Position numbers and translations under genes: made by a program. From contig NW_026516680.1 in the NCBI RefSeq assembly GCF_025766255.1, forward strand, positions 372,001 to 436,000: 64,000 nt of DNA. The letters are read 5' to 3'. This document shows, one piece after another, positions 34,377 to 47,448 of the stretch. The notes under the pieces were generated by a model. The model was not told the origin of the DNA and ran no database searches. It was given only the letters and a program-made list of their open reading frames with translations. Source of the DNA: Zychaea mexicana. Lineage: Eukaryota; Mucoromycota; Mucoromycetes; Mucorales; Lichtheimiaceae. The stretch's first letter is position 1. Each line of letters opens with the position of its first letter.

Positions 34377-37300
34377 ATGTACACAAACAGAATACTTGGC
34401 CGCAATGGGGCTATCACAACCTATAAGCCCAGTAATATGAATAAGACGCACTCACAATCAAGAGGTAAGCGAAGAGACAAAGCAAAAAGTATCTATGGCA
34501 AAATGTGCTTTATGATATATATAATAATTGATACTATTCTTATATAACTATTCTTATATCTATTGAATAGTGTTTGGTAAGGCTCCAACCACAGCTCCAC
34601 GAAGAAGAGGTTTCATGATACCCGCAAATCCAAATAGCAGTGACGTTATTACGATTGAAGATGAAAGGCCGAAACGACGTGTATGTTTTTATAACCTTAA
34701 ATTGATAGGGCGAAAAGATGATTGGAATGAGAGAGAGAGAGAGAGAGAGAGATTGGAGAAAAAGGGTTAGTAGTGCTCACATGCTGAACTCTTCTTTTTT
34801 ATTTTTGCGCAACATAGGTTACTGACAGTATGAATACGAAAGAACCGTCAAGACGAAGTGACGACGACAACAGTCATAAGAAGAATAAAAAACGGATATA
34901 CCAAAACGAACAACAGCATAGGTCAACCGCTGAGAATAATGACTCGAGCTCAAGACGTAACAAATCAAGGGTTATTAAAGATGACGAGGACGAAGCAGTC
35001 GGAGCAGGATCGAAAAGTTGGTACAACAGACTCCATGAAAGACTTGGAACGATACCAACATTCAACCATGTTGGCGCTGTTACCTCTATGGATGACGAGG
35101 ATAAAACCAAAGGAAAAGGGAAATATGATGCTTCTGCTGTTACAAAAGACGTATTTGACCTGAACTCCGTCGAGGAAACGACGGCTCGACGGAAAAGAAC
35201 TCCGGGTGGTCAAGAAGGATCTCAACGACAGTATGGGAAGCAACGGGATCAAAAGGAACATAACGCAGTGCGAAAGTTGCGCTCGACCGCAGCGAAAGCT
35301 GGTGGAAGCAGTAGCCGAGGCATCCGTGTGGATGAAGGAGAAGACGAAGAAAAGGAGCAGAATGATGACGAAGAAGACATATGGGAAAACCAAGTTGCCA
35401 AGAAACAAGGAGATGAAGGAAGATCTCTCAAACGACGACGACTACGCGCCAGTAATAACAAAGACGATGATGACAAAGACGACTTTCACGATCCTGGATC
35501 TTCGAGTGAAGCAGCAGAGCCTGAATCGATACCCCAACTTATGATCCCAAAACGACGACGCGGAAAAGGAATTGTATTTCACAGTGATCCAGATGACATA
35601 CCCGTCGATCCCGATAAGAGCAGCAACATTTTGAACAGCAACAAATCATCGACAAGCCGGTTCCGCACTGACCTTTTGCCTAATACGCGTCGATCCTCAA
35701 CAGCAGCATTTGGTGGATTGACAGCGAGAGTGACGCGCAGTACTACTCGCAGTGCTACGCATGCTTTTCAAACAATGTCTAACAATGTGCGTGGGATACT
35801 GGGACAGCCTCAATATATCACCATTGATGACGATGATTCTGACGTGGAGATACAGCAACAAACATCACCTCGTCGCTCAGGACCTAGAGGACAGCAAGTG
35901 TGAGTATCAAGTACTTTATCTATGTATTTTTCCGCATCGTTTCCATTCTATCTTTCTGATTTTCTGTCTTTACTGAACCATATTTCTTTCCCTGTTGTCA
36001 GTTTGTTCCATTATCCATCGTCAGCACCGGGTAGCGTTACCGTCGTCAGAGAGGATGCAAACCGTCTTATGGATGGTCAGATGTTAAACGACAGTATCAT
36101 TGATTTCTATGTCAAATGGTAAGGAGCGCTCATTACACATGTAAATGTAAAAGGCATTGATTTCTAAACACCTTTCTTCTTGACTGTATAGGCTCCTGAC
36201 GAATTCGACAGAACTCCCCTCTGCCGACCAGTCTATCACGGAGAGAGTGCATGTATTTAATACATTTTTCTTTGCGCGTTTGAAGCAGTCGACAAAGTAA
36301 GTTAAAGAAGGGTTATTAGAAGAAAGTAGTGTTGGCTCGTATAAAGTGGATGTAATCTCTGCAGAGTAATAACAACTATTGGTTCTTTCTTTTGTTGTGT
36401 GTGCAGTGGTGATCCGTACGAGAGCGTAAAGAAATGGACAGCCAAGATCAATCTGTTTGAGAAAGATATCGTGTTTATACCAATTAATGAAAAGTAAGAA
36501 GATCTAATCAAGTCACTGTTTTATCATTTGGAATAAGGAGCCATGACTCATACTCTTTCTGATATTGCTAGCTCCCATTGGTACTTGCTTGTTGTTTGCG
36601 ATGTAAAGAAGTGTATAATCGACGAGGTACGGTTTTAGTTTCACAATCTCATTGGCTATACAAGAATGATTGCTCACAACACACGTTAATATGTGATTTC
36701 TTTTTGCTTATTATAACAGACCGAGTGCATCGATTTGTCAAAAGATGGTGGTAAAGATGATAGCAACGATACGTACGTTTATAAGCAGTGTTTTGTGGTT
36801 GAAGGTTTTGCAAGCACATTTGTTGTTTACTAATCTTATGTTTTCTGATATACCAATAATGATACAGAGCCATCATTTATTCGTTAGATTCGATGGGCAT
36901 CTCACGCCAAAGGAGTGCCAACCGGATTATCAAGTACCTGCAATCTGCTGCTCAGGATCGATTAGGAATTGATGCTAAGCAGTTCAAAAAACCAAAATAT
37001 GTCAAGGCAAATGTAAGTAATTGAATTACGACAAAAGGGAGTCTCACGAGACCCTACAAAAAACGAAGTGGGGGTCGGTGACTAATTTATTACCTATACA
37101 TCTAATATGTAGGTACCGACGCAGCCAAATTCATATGACTGTGGTATATTTGTGCTACACTTTATCGAGACATTCCTGCAGCAGCCCCAGGAAGTTATGG
37201 CTGTGTTGACTGTAAGTATACATACTTCACTCTAATGTTTCTTTTTTTGCTATTTGGCGGAACACAACAGGAAAAAAAGAGTACCCTGCTTACATGCATC

Positions 37301-37650
37301 TTGTAATACTAACGAACAACAACAAACAAAAATAATGTTTGTAGGAAAAGGAACCGGACGACAAAGTATGGATGCAGGCCAAGATTTCGGAAAAGCGAGA
37401 GTATATCTCTGATCTGATCACAGGATTGTGTCAGAGCAACAATCCAATGGAAGAAGATCAAGACCAGGATCAGGAACAAGAGCAAGATACTACTGCTGAT
37501 GCTAGTGCTCTTGATACTGGCAGTAGCGAAGTTGGAGAAGACCACCACTTGGCAGTCGCAAGCACTGCTAACAGGACTACTATCACTTCATCGGCAGACG
37601 ATCCTCCTAGTAGTAGCGACAACAATAGCAGAATGTCATCACCAAGTTAA
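34377..37650 (+). CDS. SUMO-specific protease, Ulp2/SENP6-7 type (peptidase C48)
   Basis: Removes SUMO, especially poly-SUMO chains, from nuclear proteins. Eleven exons (34377-34464, 34571-34680, 34818-35899, 36002-36118, 36192-36296, 36407-36493, 36572-36626, 36720-36772, 36868-37012, 37113-37211, 37345-37650) join in phase to give 748 aa. The first 420 residues are highly charged and disordered with several KRRR-type nuclear signals. They also include acidic stretches with I-T-I-D/E-D/E, which resemble SUMO-interacting motifs. The catalytic domain starts near 430 with MLNDSIIDFYVKWLL. The triad appears as His 532 (NSHWYLLVVCD), Asp 573 (YSLDSMG) and Cys 624 (NSYDCGIFVLHF), with the oxyanion Gln at 618. 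The acidic, Ser-rich tail is low complexity. Confidence 0.93.
34729..34752. repeat. GA dinucleotide microsatellite
   Basis: Twelve perfect GA units inside intron 2 of the SUMO-protease gene. Confidence 0.8.
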
Positions 37651-38411
37651 GACTATCGCTATAACTATCATAGTAGTTACTTGTACATACACTATAATAT
37701 CCCTCCCTGCCTCCCACTAAACCAACAACCTCAAATTGTAACATACCATATTACTTTGCACGCAAATCTTTATCCTGTATAGCATCCTTTCATTCTTTTT
37801 TTCTTCATAACTTGCACACACGCACGGATAAGTGATGGTGCCCAACTTTACTATCACTACCACTACTACTTTCTTCATTTTTCTCCATCCATAGTAATCA
37901 TCTTTACTAAAAATACAATCATGTCATCACTTGAATCTGTACAATTTTTCTAAATTTGTCTAATTTTCATGGTGAGTTATTTTATAGCCATTTGATTGGA
38001 TCAAGATCTGGTCTGGCTTCCTGTCTTTGGATACTTGAACGGAATAATACATGTTGCTATTGTTTATTCATTACATATGTGTAAATTATCCAAAAAGCCC
38101 TATAAGAGAGAAGACCGGTTGAACGTTTATGCTTCTGCCTATTTAAACAATTTGGCCTTGGCATGATAAAACAGCAGTGATGGTAGGATAAAGGAGAGCA
38201 GGGAGGAGCCCTTTCTGCTGCCAAGAATAAGTTTTTTTTTCTTTCTCGGCATCAAAAGCGGCTGATATCATGCAGACAGTAGCAATTCAAGACGTATATA
38301 AAAGAGAGCAAACTAAGTCCACAGAAAACTAGTTGCTCTTTCGCTCTTCTCTGTTTCATTCACATACACTCTCTATTACATCGTATCCAAACACTCAAAA
38401 GACCTATAACA
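37651..38411 (+). promoter_or_regulatory. Promoter of the CYSTM gene with TATA box
   Basis: No gene. TATATAAA at 38295-38302 lies 110 bases before the start codon at 38412, and a CT-rich leader follows it. Strong TATA placement suggests a regulated, well-expressed gene. Confidence 0.55.
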
Positions 38412-38711
38412 ATGAACCAACAATATTACGCACCACCGCCACCTCAACAAGCTTATCAAGGAGGAGGTACATACAAATCATAAAAGCTGGTCTCCTAAAA
38501 CCAAAGCCAACATATCAGAGTTGATCATTGACCATGCTTGTTTATAGGTTATTATCAGCCGCAACCACCGCCACAGCAAGTGTATCAACAAGCTCCTCCA
38601 AACAAGGGTGGCGCTGCTAGTGGAGGTTGCTTGGGTTGTCTTGCCGGATGTCTCGCCTGCTGTGCTCTTGAAGAACTTTGCTGCTGTTGTGTTGAAGACA
38701 TTTGCTGTTAG
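38412..38711 (+). CDS. Small Cys-rich transmembrane (CYSTM) protein
   Basis: Two exons, 38412-38466 and 38548-38711, give 72 aa. The first half is a Pro/Gln/Tyr-rich tail (YYAPPPPQQAYQ, repeated in a second form). The second half is a short hydrophobic segment packed with Cys: GCLGCLAGCLACC, then LCCCCVEDICC at the end. This is the CYSTM layout, a family of tail-anchored membrane mini-proteins linked to stress and metal tolerance in fungi and plants. Palmitoylation of the Cys cluster is likely but inferred. It converges on the transporter gene, with 273 bases between stops. Confidence 0.8.
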
Positions 38712-38984
38712 TTCCCAAAGGGAAAATTGACAAGCATGTCTTACTACATAGACCGCACATATCCCTATTACGATGTACCCACGCACCAGAAAATACCGGG
38801 ATAGCTATCTCCAAATGAAACCCATTCAAACGGCCTATTTTTTTCCTACTTTCCCCTTCCCTTGTTGTATCATACACGTATACTCTTCTGCATTTAGCAT
38901 TCTCCCAAATTTCCATAATCAAACATGCAAGCACAATCAATTCTACATGAAACATGAACAAATATACATTATACATTATACATT

Positions 38985-41082
38985 CTAGCGTAAATAAATA
39001 AACCAAAGTTCGCCAATAACCACTGCTCCAGCTCCTGTTGCAATGACTGGCATTAGTAACAAATTCCATTTCAGGAACTGGAAATAGCCCAACGTATAGA
39101 TGCCCTTGGTTTTGAGTATATGTTCAAACCTATAAGAGACGAAAAGAAATAAGCAAAACACTCGGCTACTTCTTTTCAACTCGGCGAGGTAATACAAAAT
39201 AAAGTGCTGGAAAAATGTGGAGCAAAGTAAAAGGGGAATGGGTAGACGAACAACGACGCAAAAGATATATAACGCACACTTACATGATACCTGCTAAACT
39301 GCCAACGAGCGTCAAACATGCACCTAGATTGCTCCCGACGACCAGACCTAAAACTGCTGCCTGCGTCACTATATCAGACATGCCCGCATGCTGTGCGAAA
39401 TTGGGATGCTGCAAGATCCGCGTGAACAATATCGTCATAGGTAGATTGTTGAGCAGCTGGCACGCAAGCAAGGAAATCCCCATCACGCCAAACACTGTGG
39501 ATACATAGTCATTGCGTGCCACACTGACCATGGCCGTAGCACAAATCCCGATCCACCCTACTTCTGACAAGCCTTCGACAAGAACAAACATGCTCAGCGC
39601 AAAGGGTAAAATCTTCCAAGGCATCCGTGCCAGTACGGATGTCATAGTTGGTAACCGTGACCGAAACTTCCAAAGGACATTCATAAACCGATTACGGATC
39701 GCCTTATTTGTTGTTATCGGTAATTCATCTTGGCTGGCGTCTGTACCTGCCGCTGTGGCAATGTCGTCATTGTGTTTGTTGTTTACATCATGTCTGCTGT
39801 TGCTACGCGATGCTGCTGTTCCTGTTGCTACTGCTGTGCTGCGCTGTCGTACGGGTGATTCGTCGGATGTGGCCATCTCAATCATTTCAATAGATGTCAT
39901 TGCAGTAATATCCTGTTCGCTCGATACTGATGTAATATTATTATCCCGTAATTGCCGATGATTGGCTGCTGTCGTAGAAGCCGCGGTGGTGGTGGTAGTG
40001 GTGGTGGTAATATCGTCATCGTCGTCAGTTGTTTCCTCGTTGTTTTCCGTGGCAGATTTCGGTGATGACGGAATCGGTTCGGCTTTCTTTTTCCACTGTA
40101 GCGTCAAATCGTACCAGACATCCCGTAACAGCATAACAACCGCAAAGGGCAGGGTCACCATCCAGACCGATACGCCATGGACAAACGACGTTCCGATCAA
40201 TGTACACAGACAGACGCCCAATAGTACCAATCCAAAGATTGCGCCTTTGGGATCTACTAATACAGCTTGTGGTTCTTCTTCAGGTGGATGGATCACACTG
40301 GGCAAGTATTTCTGACTATGGAACACAACGCGTAATGCCAGATATGCAATGCCCAGACAAATAAATGTTGGTAACAGCATCCATGCAGAGTAAGTGATGA
40401 AGCTCATGTTGAAAGCTTCGGCGATGACCACATTTGTTGGATTGCCAATATAAAGCGCCATGGACGCAATGTTGGCAGAGGTAAATTCGCTCATAAGAAA
40501 GGCTGTTGGTTGAATATCTGAGACCCGGGTAAAATAGGACAAGAAGGCCGTGCCTGTTAGCACCACGACGTCGTTGCTCGCAAGACCGCTGATCAGGCTC
40601 GTCATGATGAAGAACAAGGAGAATGCCATGTGGCCCCGATTGCCGGCGCGTTTCGATACCCAGAAGGCACAAAATTGGATCAAGCCGGTTAAATCAAGGG
40701 ATATACATAGATAAGCCTATATAACCAGTAAGAGTCAATTTAATCCCACCATCTCCATGTGATAAGTGTAAAGTGAAGGGTCTTTGACAGGGCTGGGATC
40801 GCTTACCAACGAGTAAAACAATAGCATGATGGCATAGGGCTCTACACCAATGTTATGGCCCAACAGGCCGTCTCGTATGTTGATCCAATCGATGGTTTTA
40901 CTTGCGAGAAGGATCAAGACACCCAAGGGCGGGGCAGTGGCAAGATTCAAGTACAGTCGCCAGCCGATCTTGGGCAGGGAAAATTCAAATGGGCGAATGA
41001 CAAACACCAATGCAGCCAAAAAGATTGCCAAGGCCACCCACGAATAAGCATTCAATTCAACATTGTCGGTTTCAGTTTCCAT
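38985..41082 (-). CDS. ArsB/CitM-type ion transporter (IT superfamily)
   Basis: Polytopic membrane transporter of the arsenite/citrate/Na+-H+ antiporter (IT) superfamily. Three minus-strand exons, 41082-40807, 40716-39284 and 39129-38985, join in phase to give 617 aa. At least ten hydrophobic segments are visible. SGLASNDVVVLTGTAF and, near the C-terminus, GSNLGACLTLVGSLAGI are the two re-entrant family signatures; the GNPTNVV motif lies between membrane segments. A hydrophilic loop of about 140 residues (about 298-435), with Thr and Asp runs and many Ser, separates the two halves and is probably cytosolic and regulatory. The substrate cannot be told from sequence: arsenite efflux, an organic anion, or Na+/H+ exchange are all possible. 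Confidence 0.85.
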
Positions 41083-42591
41083 ATTGAAATTGTATAGTGC
41101 TCCTTGACATGGCTCTTCGGTTCACCTATTTCCTGTTATTTAAAGAAAAGGACGTTTCGGGTTCGGGTCTTCGGTAGAGAAATCTCGAATTTCTCTCTTT
41201 GCTTTAAACCTGAAACTGATCAGCCACTCAAATGCGCTGCATAACGCCACATGTTCCGGACTACATTGGCACAAAAGTAGCAGCCAATCTAGAAATACTA
41301 CTGCATGTTACTTGAGCTTGTTCCTACTATGTACCCTCACTATGTGTCTTGCCAACATTAAGGGCACAAGGAGTTGATAAAGATTACGCATCAAGATTTC
41401 TTACTTTTCCCATTAGTCGTCATGTTTGCTTGTTTAGCGCAGGAAAGATGGCTCTTTTCTAAGTTTGTAAAAGACATACGCTTCGTTCTGCAGAAGGATG
41501 ATGAGGCGATCCTATATGCCGTAAGAATATCAAGTCAATTATGAGAGTAGATGAAGTTGCAGGTCGTAAAATAGGACATCACGTTTACAGTATATGCCAT
41601 AAAGATGATAGTGACAGGTGGAAATGATCAATGCTATCATCGTACCATATATAAAAATGTATGTGTGTAAGGACTAACCCCCAAAAAGCTCAAACGCTAA
41701 TTGTATGTTTCGTGTTTCCATAACTCCTTCTATGTACATATTATATGTATTGGGCCTTCAACCTCCTTCCCAATGATTTTGTTTGGCTTTGCGCATTTGT
41801 GGCTGCTGGGCTATAACAAGTAGCTGATTGTTAACTATATGTAACATATTAGAAATTCGAAGGTGAACATATCCTGCAAGCACCTCCGACATATCAGAAC
41901 AGTCAAACCAAGCACTTATGTACTCTCAAGGTCAGCAAGCCATCTTTTTTTATTTAAAAACGATATAATGAACGTTATCCGTTGTTCTATGAGTAGGTGC
42001 AATACCAACGTACAAAATAAAAAAACAAAACTGTAACATATTAGCAAGCAGGCTATTTAATGACTAGTATTTTGGCAGTCGTCTATATAAATTTTAATCG
42101 AGAGCGGCGTCGAACACTACAAGGCCATCTTCAGTAACATATCGTATGATAGTGCAGGCGCAAGGTTTTAAGCTGCTTACCATCAGCTAAGCGACGGGGC
42201 AATGCATCATTAACTCAATCCAACTGGCAGACGTTGAAGGAACGGGTAAAGGGACTGTATTGTAACTTATCACAGGATAAGATTAAAATTAAACTTGATG
42301 CATCAAGTCCAGTAAGAAAGCTTAGCTAAATGTGAGATACTTATAGGGATCTCGAAAAGCCGCTCGAGAGTAAGTTGGGAGCATAATCTTTGTTCCCGTT
42401 TATGACGATCTTTTTGAGACCTGTATCTGTCAGGCCTGTGTAAGCTAGGGAATGATAAGGGATAACCATTGGATGACTGCAGTAATTAAACGCGAGGCAA
42501 TCCCAGTAAACACCTCAGACCGACAGATCAAGCCGAATTATTCGTTGAAGCATAGTCATACGCAAATTCGAGGCTTTTTGTAGCAAAAAAA
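41083..42591. other. Intergenic region, no gene seen
   Basis: Promoter side of the transporter gene, then A/T-rich DNA with stops in all frames. Confidence 0.5.
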
Positions 42592-43771
42592 TTACAACGT
42601 CGAACAAGCCTTGGCCCCGGATTTACAACGTGAGCGCCCGTAGATCACCCAATTCGCTGATATTTTGTTCCAAAGATACCCTGTATTGCTCTTGCTCATA
42701 ATATTTTGGTGAAGAAAGCGATTTATTTTTTGGATCATGATACACTTATCGGCGAAAAATATCGCTAAAAAGCTCGATTTGCGGATAAGTATTGTGAAAT
42801 CGTGGGTGTGACTGGTCGCTTGCTGCTTCCCAATTATCTCGTCGTTGACATTGTCGTATAATCCCAAGTCGCTGTGGGTTTTTATGTACAATGTCGGTGT
42901 GTTATTGAGATCCCTGCCTGTTCGCATCCTCGCACGATCAACCGACGCATTCTTGGGCATGTGCGAAGTACTTGCTCCAATTTTTTCGAGTCCAGCATTT
43001 TTTAGCCGCAAGGTCAAGGACTTCTAACCCACATACGGAATCAACAGCGTGACATACTTTCAGCAATATCTTGAACGAAGTCGTGCAGGATGGTATGTGA
43101 TCTTGGTTGAGGGGCAGCCGCAAGCCAAGATGTTTCAGTGTTTGTGCTGTACGCGTAGATCCAGCAAACAAGCATCATAATTGAGGATATTTCATAATGG
43201 TTAATGAACTTTCACGCTGCTCGTTTTCTTACGCAATTTTTCATGATTCTGTATCTTGATGAACTCTTTATTTATTATATAGTAAGACATAAGGTTTCGC
43301 ATAAAGAGCCGCCTTTGAGATTGCTAAAAGGTCCACAATATGACTGCACACATAGGCAACTTTTTGGATGTCGTGCTCTTTGAACCTTTGACCATACTGG
43401 TGAGGATTCGGACACATTGATCCGCCGTATTCCGGTACACCGAGTAAGCGGGGGCGCTTCTTGAGACTCAAATATCTCAGTATTCTGGTCACAACCTTGT
43501 AGGGTAGCCTTTCCATAACATCAAAACCTTCTTCAGTTTTTGCTTTGGAAACATCGCAGCATTGCTGAAATAGACGTATATGTTCCAAGGCGACTACAAT
43601 TGAGATCCCGGCCTTTATATCTCTACCGCTTGCACATGATTGCCTCGCATCACTAGCACAGCGATAGTTTATTGATAGTGATTGTGCCAGGGCTATGACC
43701 TCCATAGGGTCTTGGTGGGCAGTATTGGATTGCACCATTATGCTGCTGCTTCTGCTTCGAGGAAGTAGCAT
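42592..43771 (-). pseudogene. F-box/LRR-like gene remnant
   Basis: Minus-strand pieces in order. 43771-43268 has an F-box-like start in its second half (MERLPYKVVTRILRYLSL) preceded by a helical, TPR-like region. 43171-42938 has an LRR-like fragment (GLEVLDLAAKKC), and 43017-42592 continues in another frame. Stops and frameshifts lie between them, and ordinary introns do not join them. F-box/LRR proteins recruit substrates to SCF ubiquitin ligases and are a large, fast-changing family in Mucoromycota. I call this a dead copy. The 167-codon first piece could still be translated. Confidence 0.4.
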
Positions 43772-46370
43772 TCTGGGTACTGACTCACAATATCTGTAAT
43801 GGCTGAAGGAGCTTACTTATTGATTTTAATGTACCTGCCGTTTCCAAACGAATTTTCACCAGATTCTAGCTTGGCTCGATAAAAGAGGTTTACATCATCT
43901 AATTGGGAGTTTCAAAGTGTTGAACGTTCCTAACGACTCTGTTACATTTTGTGTTATCGTCGACTGCCGAGTTTCATTTGCGCTTTGTCATTATTCAAAG
44001 TGCGAGAAACAAAACGAATGTTTGACAGGAACCGTTATAATGCAAATACAAGGTCACTTGTTATAGGACCTGGTGAATATGTAGCTTAAGAAACAATCCT
44101 ATCATTTGTTTCTATTTTCCACGATAATAAGTGTATTCGTAACAAGAAAACCCATGGTACATGATGTAGAAATCACACTGTCATGTGTACTCCATATATG
44201 TAAAGGAATCCAGTTTCCTTGTGTGTATATTACATAGAGTAATGTTGAATCGCAACTCTGCAGTCCCATGGTTGAGCAAGATCGACACTTCATACAGTAT
44301 TACACAATGACAATGTGACCGAGGGTACATTACCGGATAAAAGGATGTTTGTACCAAACCTTGCAACGATAAAGAGATACTTTATAAAAAAAAGAAACAG
44401 ATAGTAAAAACACTCGATTCTGTCATAGCATCCAAAGTGGACGAAATGAGTCATATATGATGTCTATGGAATAGCCAGTTGGAGATGTGATAAGTTGGTT
44501 TCGGAGCGCAGCACCAATGTATTCTTATAACTCAAACAACCAATCTTCCAAAATCCTAAGTTACTTTAGACTGGAGCTAATGACGAAAGGCCTGGGAGAC
44601 ACCAAGAACAACATGTGATGAGCCTGAGATAGACCGAGGAGTCGGATATCGGTCAGGTTGTAACACGACGCAGCTGCAATAACATTTTAAGGTCACTTTG
44701 AGAACTGTAAAAGAAATCTGTGCACGTTCGTGCTGCAGCAATGCAGGAAGCGTAATCACCGAAGGTTTAACCGATTATTGAATGTGATTGACCTGCTTTC
44801 ATGAAATATTTTCAGGGTGGTAGTGTGCTTAAATCATCAACCAATTTGCGCTTAGAGAATCTTAAGCAACTTGCCGATAGTGCTTGAAGCATATACAATC
44901 CATGTGCCCTATGAGTCAGTTAACAGGAAAATGTAACACCAGTACTCGCTTGCTGCTATCGTACTGGCAAGAGAGTGACTTTCCGGATTGAAGCAAAAGA
45001 CGAATAGCGCCGTAAAGTCGATAAGTGACTCCTGAGCCTTTATCCCACCACGTGCAAATAATGAAGGCGCTATAAAAAAGCTAGAGAATGAAGCAGCCAG
45101 TGAAACAATGATGATCGAAAACAATCTTGGCATCTACTATGCTATCTTTGTTGTCATTTACAAGGAAGCTTCTGCTTGACTAAATAGAAAGAAGTAAGAA
45201 TTAACAGTGATGCTGACTATTTCCTAAAAAATAATACAAAAGAGAGCTCGGATAAAGAATAGCTGCGCGACAGCATATCAGTAGTAAGCAGTACGCTATT
45301 AATGGTAAAAGAGTTTAATCAATAATTATAGTATCGGTTATTACCCGTTGTACTATTGTCGTGATACGATTAAAAGACCGAAATAGCCGAGTTCTATACG
45401 AGCTTGTAGGGTAAGATCCAACTAGTTTATCGGCGCTGAGATATTGACAAGACTCTCGTATGATGATTGTGATGCTAATGATAATTTCGGATAAAGAAAT
45501 GTTCGTTGATGCTGTGTAATAGCCCAATCTAATGGCGTATGTGATTTGTGCTTATTTTCTTTTTATATTGGCGGTGTGGTGACATCGACGCAAGTTTCAT
45601 TATTTTTCATATGGTGTTGCACATTCATAGCAGCCCTGAATCACCGTAAAGTTCATTTTGTCCAACACAAATGGTCACATGGTTGGTAACATGGTTCTCG
45701 CTTTTTAAGCAAGATCTGCTTTTGTTCGTTTCCATTTTAAGGATCGATGATAGGGATCATGGGCGATACTCTCCAAGATGTGGCGTTGTTGGTAAATGAA
45801 ATTAGGCTTCCTTCCTTTGTAGTAAGAGTTGATTGGTTCTTTTCTGCTGCTTATAACAGATTTATCAGTTAATACGTTGTTGACAAAGTTAGTATGTAGT
45901 CCAACGCTCATGATAGCTTACATCATGCCTTTACCCACTTTGTACATATGTGGACGTACATATTAATAACATCGATGAACGATTACAATGCTACATACTA
46001 TCATTACTGTATAGGATATAATAACTTTTTATTTTCGGTGGAAATAGGAAATCTTTTAAATGGAAAAGGCCGATAAAGGATATTTTATGAAGGATTGAAT
46101 AATAGCAAAGTAGTACATTGTTCGGTGATATCTGTGAGGAAGAGAAATAATACATATAAGTAAGATAAGGGAGGTGGGGGGATGTGAGCTTGATGGATTC
46201 TGTTATTGTGGCACTGTTGTTGAATGTGTGCGTGTGTGTGAATCAAGTAGTAGTAGTAGTAGTAGGTAGTAGTAATGATAGCAGCAGCAGCAGCAGCAGT
46301 AATAGAGGTAGAATAGCGGGTGAAAGAAAGAAGAAGAAAAAAGGATAGTGCGATTATCTTTTCTCTTTTC
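43772..46370. other. Intergenic region, no gene seen; AGT/AGC repeats near the end
   Basis: A/T-rich tract with only short frames (44909-45133, 45315-45527 and 45705-45911 on the minus strand) and no recognised motifs. TAG/AGC trinucleotide runs at about 46247-46302 lie in the 3' flank of the perilipin gene. Confidence 0.45.
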
Positions 46371-47448
46371 TTACTGAGCCGAAGCAGTAGGCAACTTCAT
46401 CAGACCAAAGTACTCAAAGGAGCGCTTGACCTCTGTCTTCTCGGCATAGTATTGGATCTGAGACTGGATGGTCTGCAAGACGGGCAACACTTGATCTTGC
46501 AAGCCTTGAGCGACTCCACGGGCTTTTTCGTAAGCAGAAATATCGGTACGGCTATACTGCGATCGCACGAGCTCGATTTGCTTGGCAGCGATATCGACGA
46601 GCGAAGCAACACGGGCCTTGAGCCATTCGGATTGAGGTTGCTGCTTGAAGTAATCCATGACAGAGTACACCTGGGTGGTGACCTGGTTGGTCAACTGCCA
46701 GATTTGCTCGGTGGTCTTTTCGGGCATGACGAAGCGCTGTTTGGCAGCCTCGGCGTACACGCTCAACATGCTTTGAAGAGCGACAACGTTGGTCGCAGCC
46801 GCGCTGACCGTGCGCGACTGAACGTTTTTGGTGAGGCGAGTGGCGGCAGTGTTGAGCAAGCGATAGACACGTGCACCCTGGTTGTCGCTCTTGCTGTCGA
46901 TGCTCTTTTCGTTGACGGTAGTGCCGTTGCCGTTGGATTTACTGTGTTCGGTCTCCTCGGCAGACGCAGCAGGAAGATAACGCTCAAGGATGGTCTCCAT
47001 ATTGTCGACAACACGGGCAAGACCCTCGTTGGCTTGCTGCTTGGGAGCAGGGAATTTCTCCTGCAAAAGGTCTAGCGATCGGCAGCCAAGAGCGTCGGCG
47101 CGGTCAAGGTGGGGCTGGACGTAGCTCTCGTAGTAGGTCTGGACGTATTTGGGTGGTTTGGCGTTCAAAGCCATGCGGCCCAACGAGGTCGAGTTGGCGT
47201 AAGCTTGCACGTTCGAAACACTCTCCTGAACGATCGGGATAGACGAAGTCACACGGCCAACAAACGTTTCGGCCTTCTCCGAGTGCTTGAGGTCGACTGC
47301 TTCATCAACTATTATTTTAAACAGGTAAAGATCGTAAAAAAAGATGTTGGGGTCTTTGCTATTAGTAACCCAGCAAATATGCGTGCATGCGCCGCTGTTG
47401 TCAGGCAACAAATAGAAAGGAACAGCACTCACTTTTAGCGGCGGGCAT
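46371..47448 (-). CDS. Perilipin-family lipid-droplet protein
   Basis: Coats lipid droplets and controls access of lipases. Two minus-strand exons, 47448-47433 (16 nt) and 47308-46371, give 317 aa. The N-terminal PAT-like region holds HSEKAETFVGRVTSSIPIVQES, and KYVQTYYESYVQPHLDRADALGCRSLDLLQEKFP matches the core of fungal perilipins (Pln1/MPL1). The rest is amphipathic helix, with a short Ser/Asn/Lys-rich insert at about 130-155. The first exon codes only five residues (MPAAK) and a split codon. Using it avoids translating a long upstream frame that would add unrelated sequence. The gene shares a 643-bp divergent promoter with CWF19L2. Confidence 0.85.
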
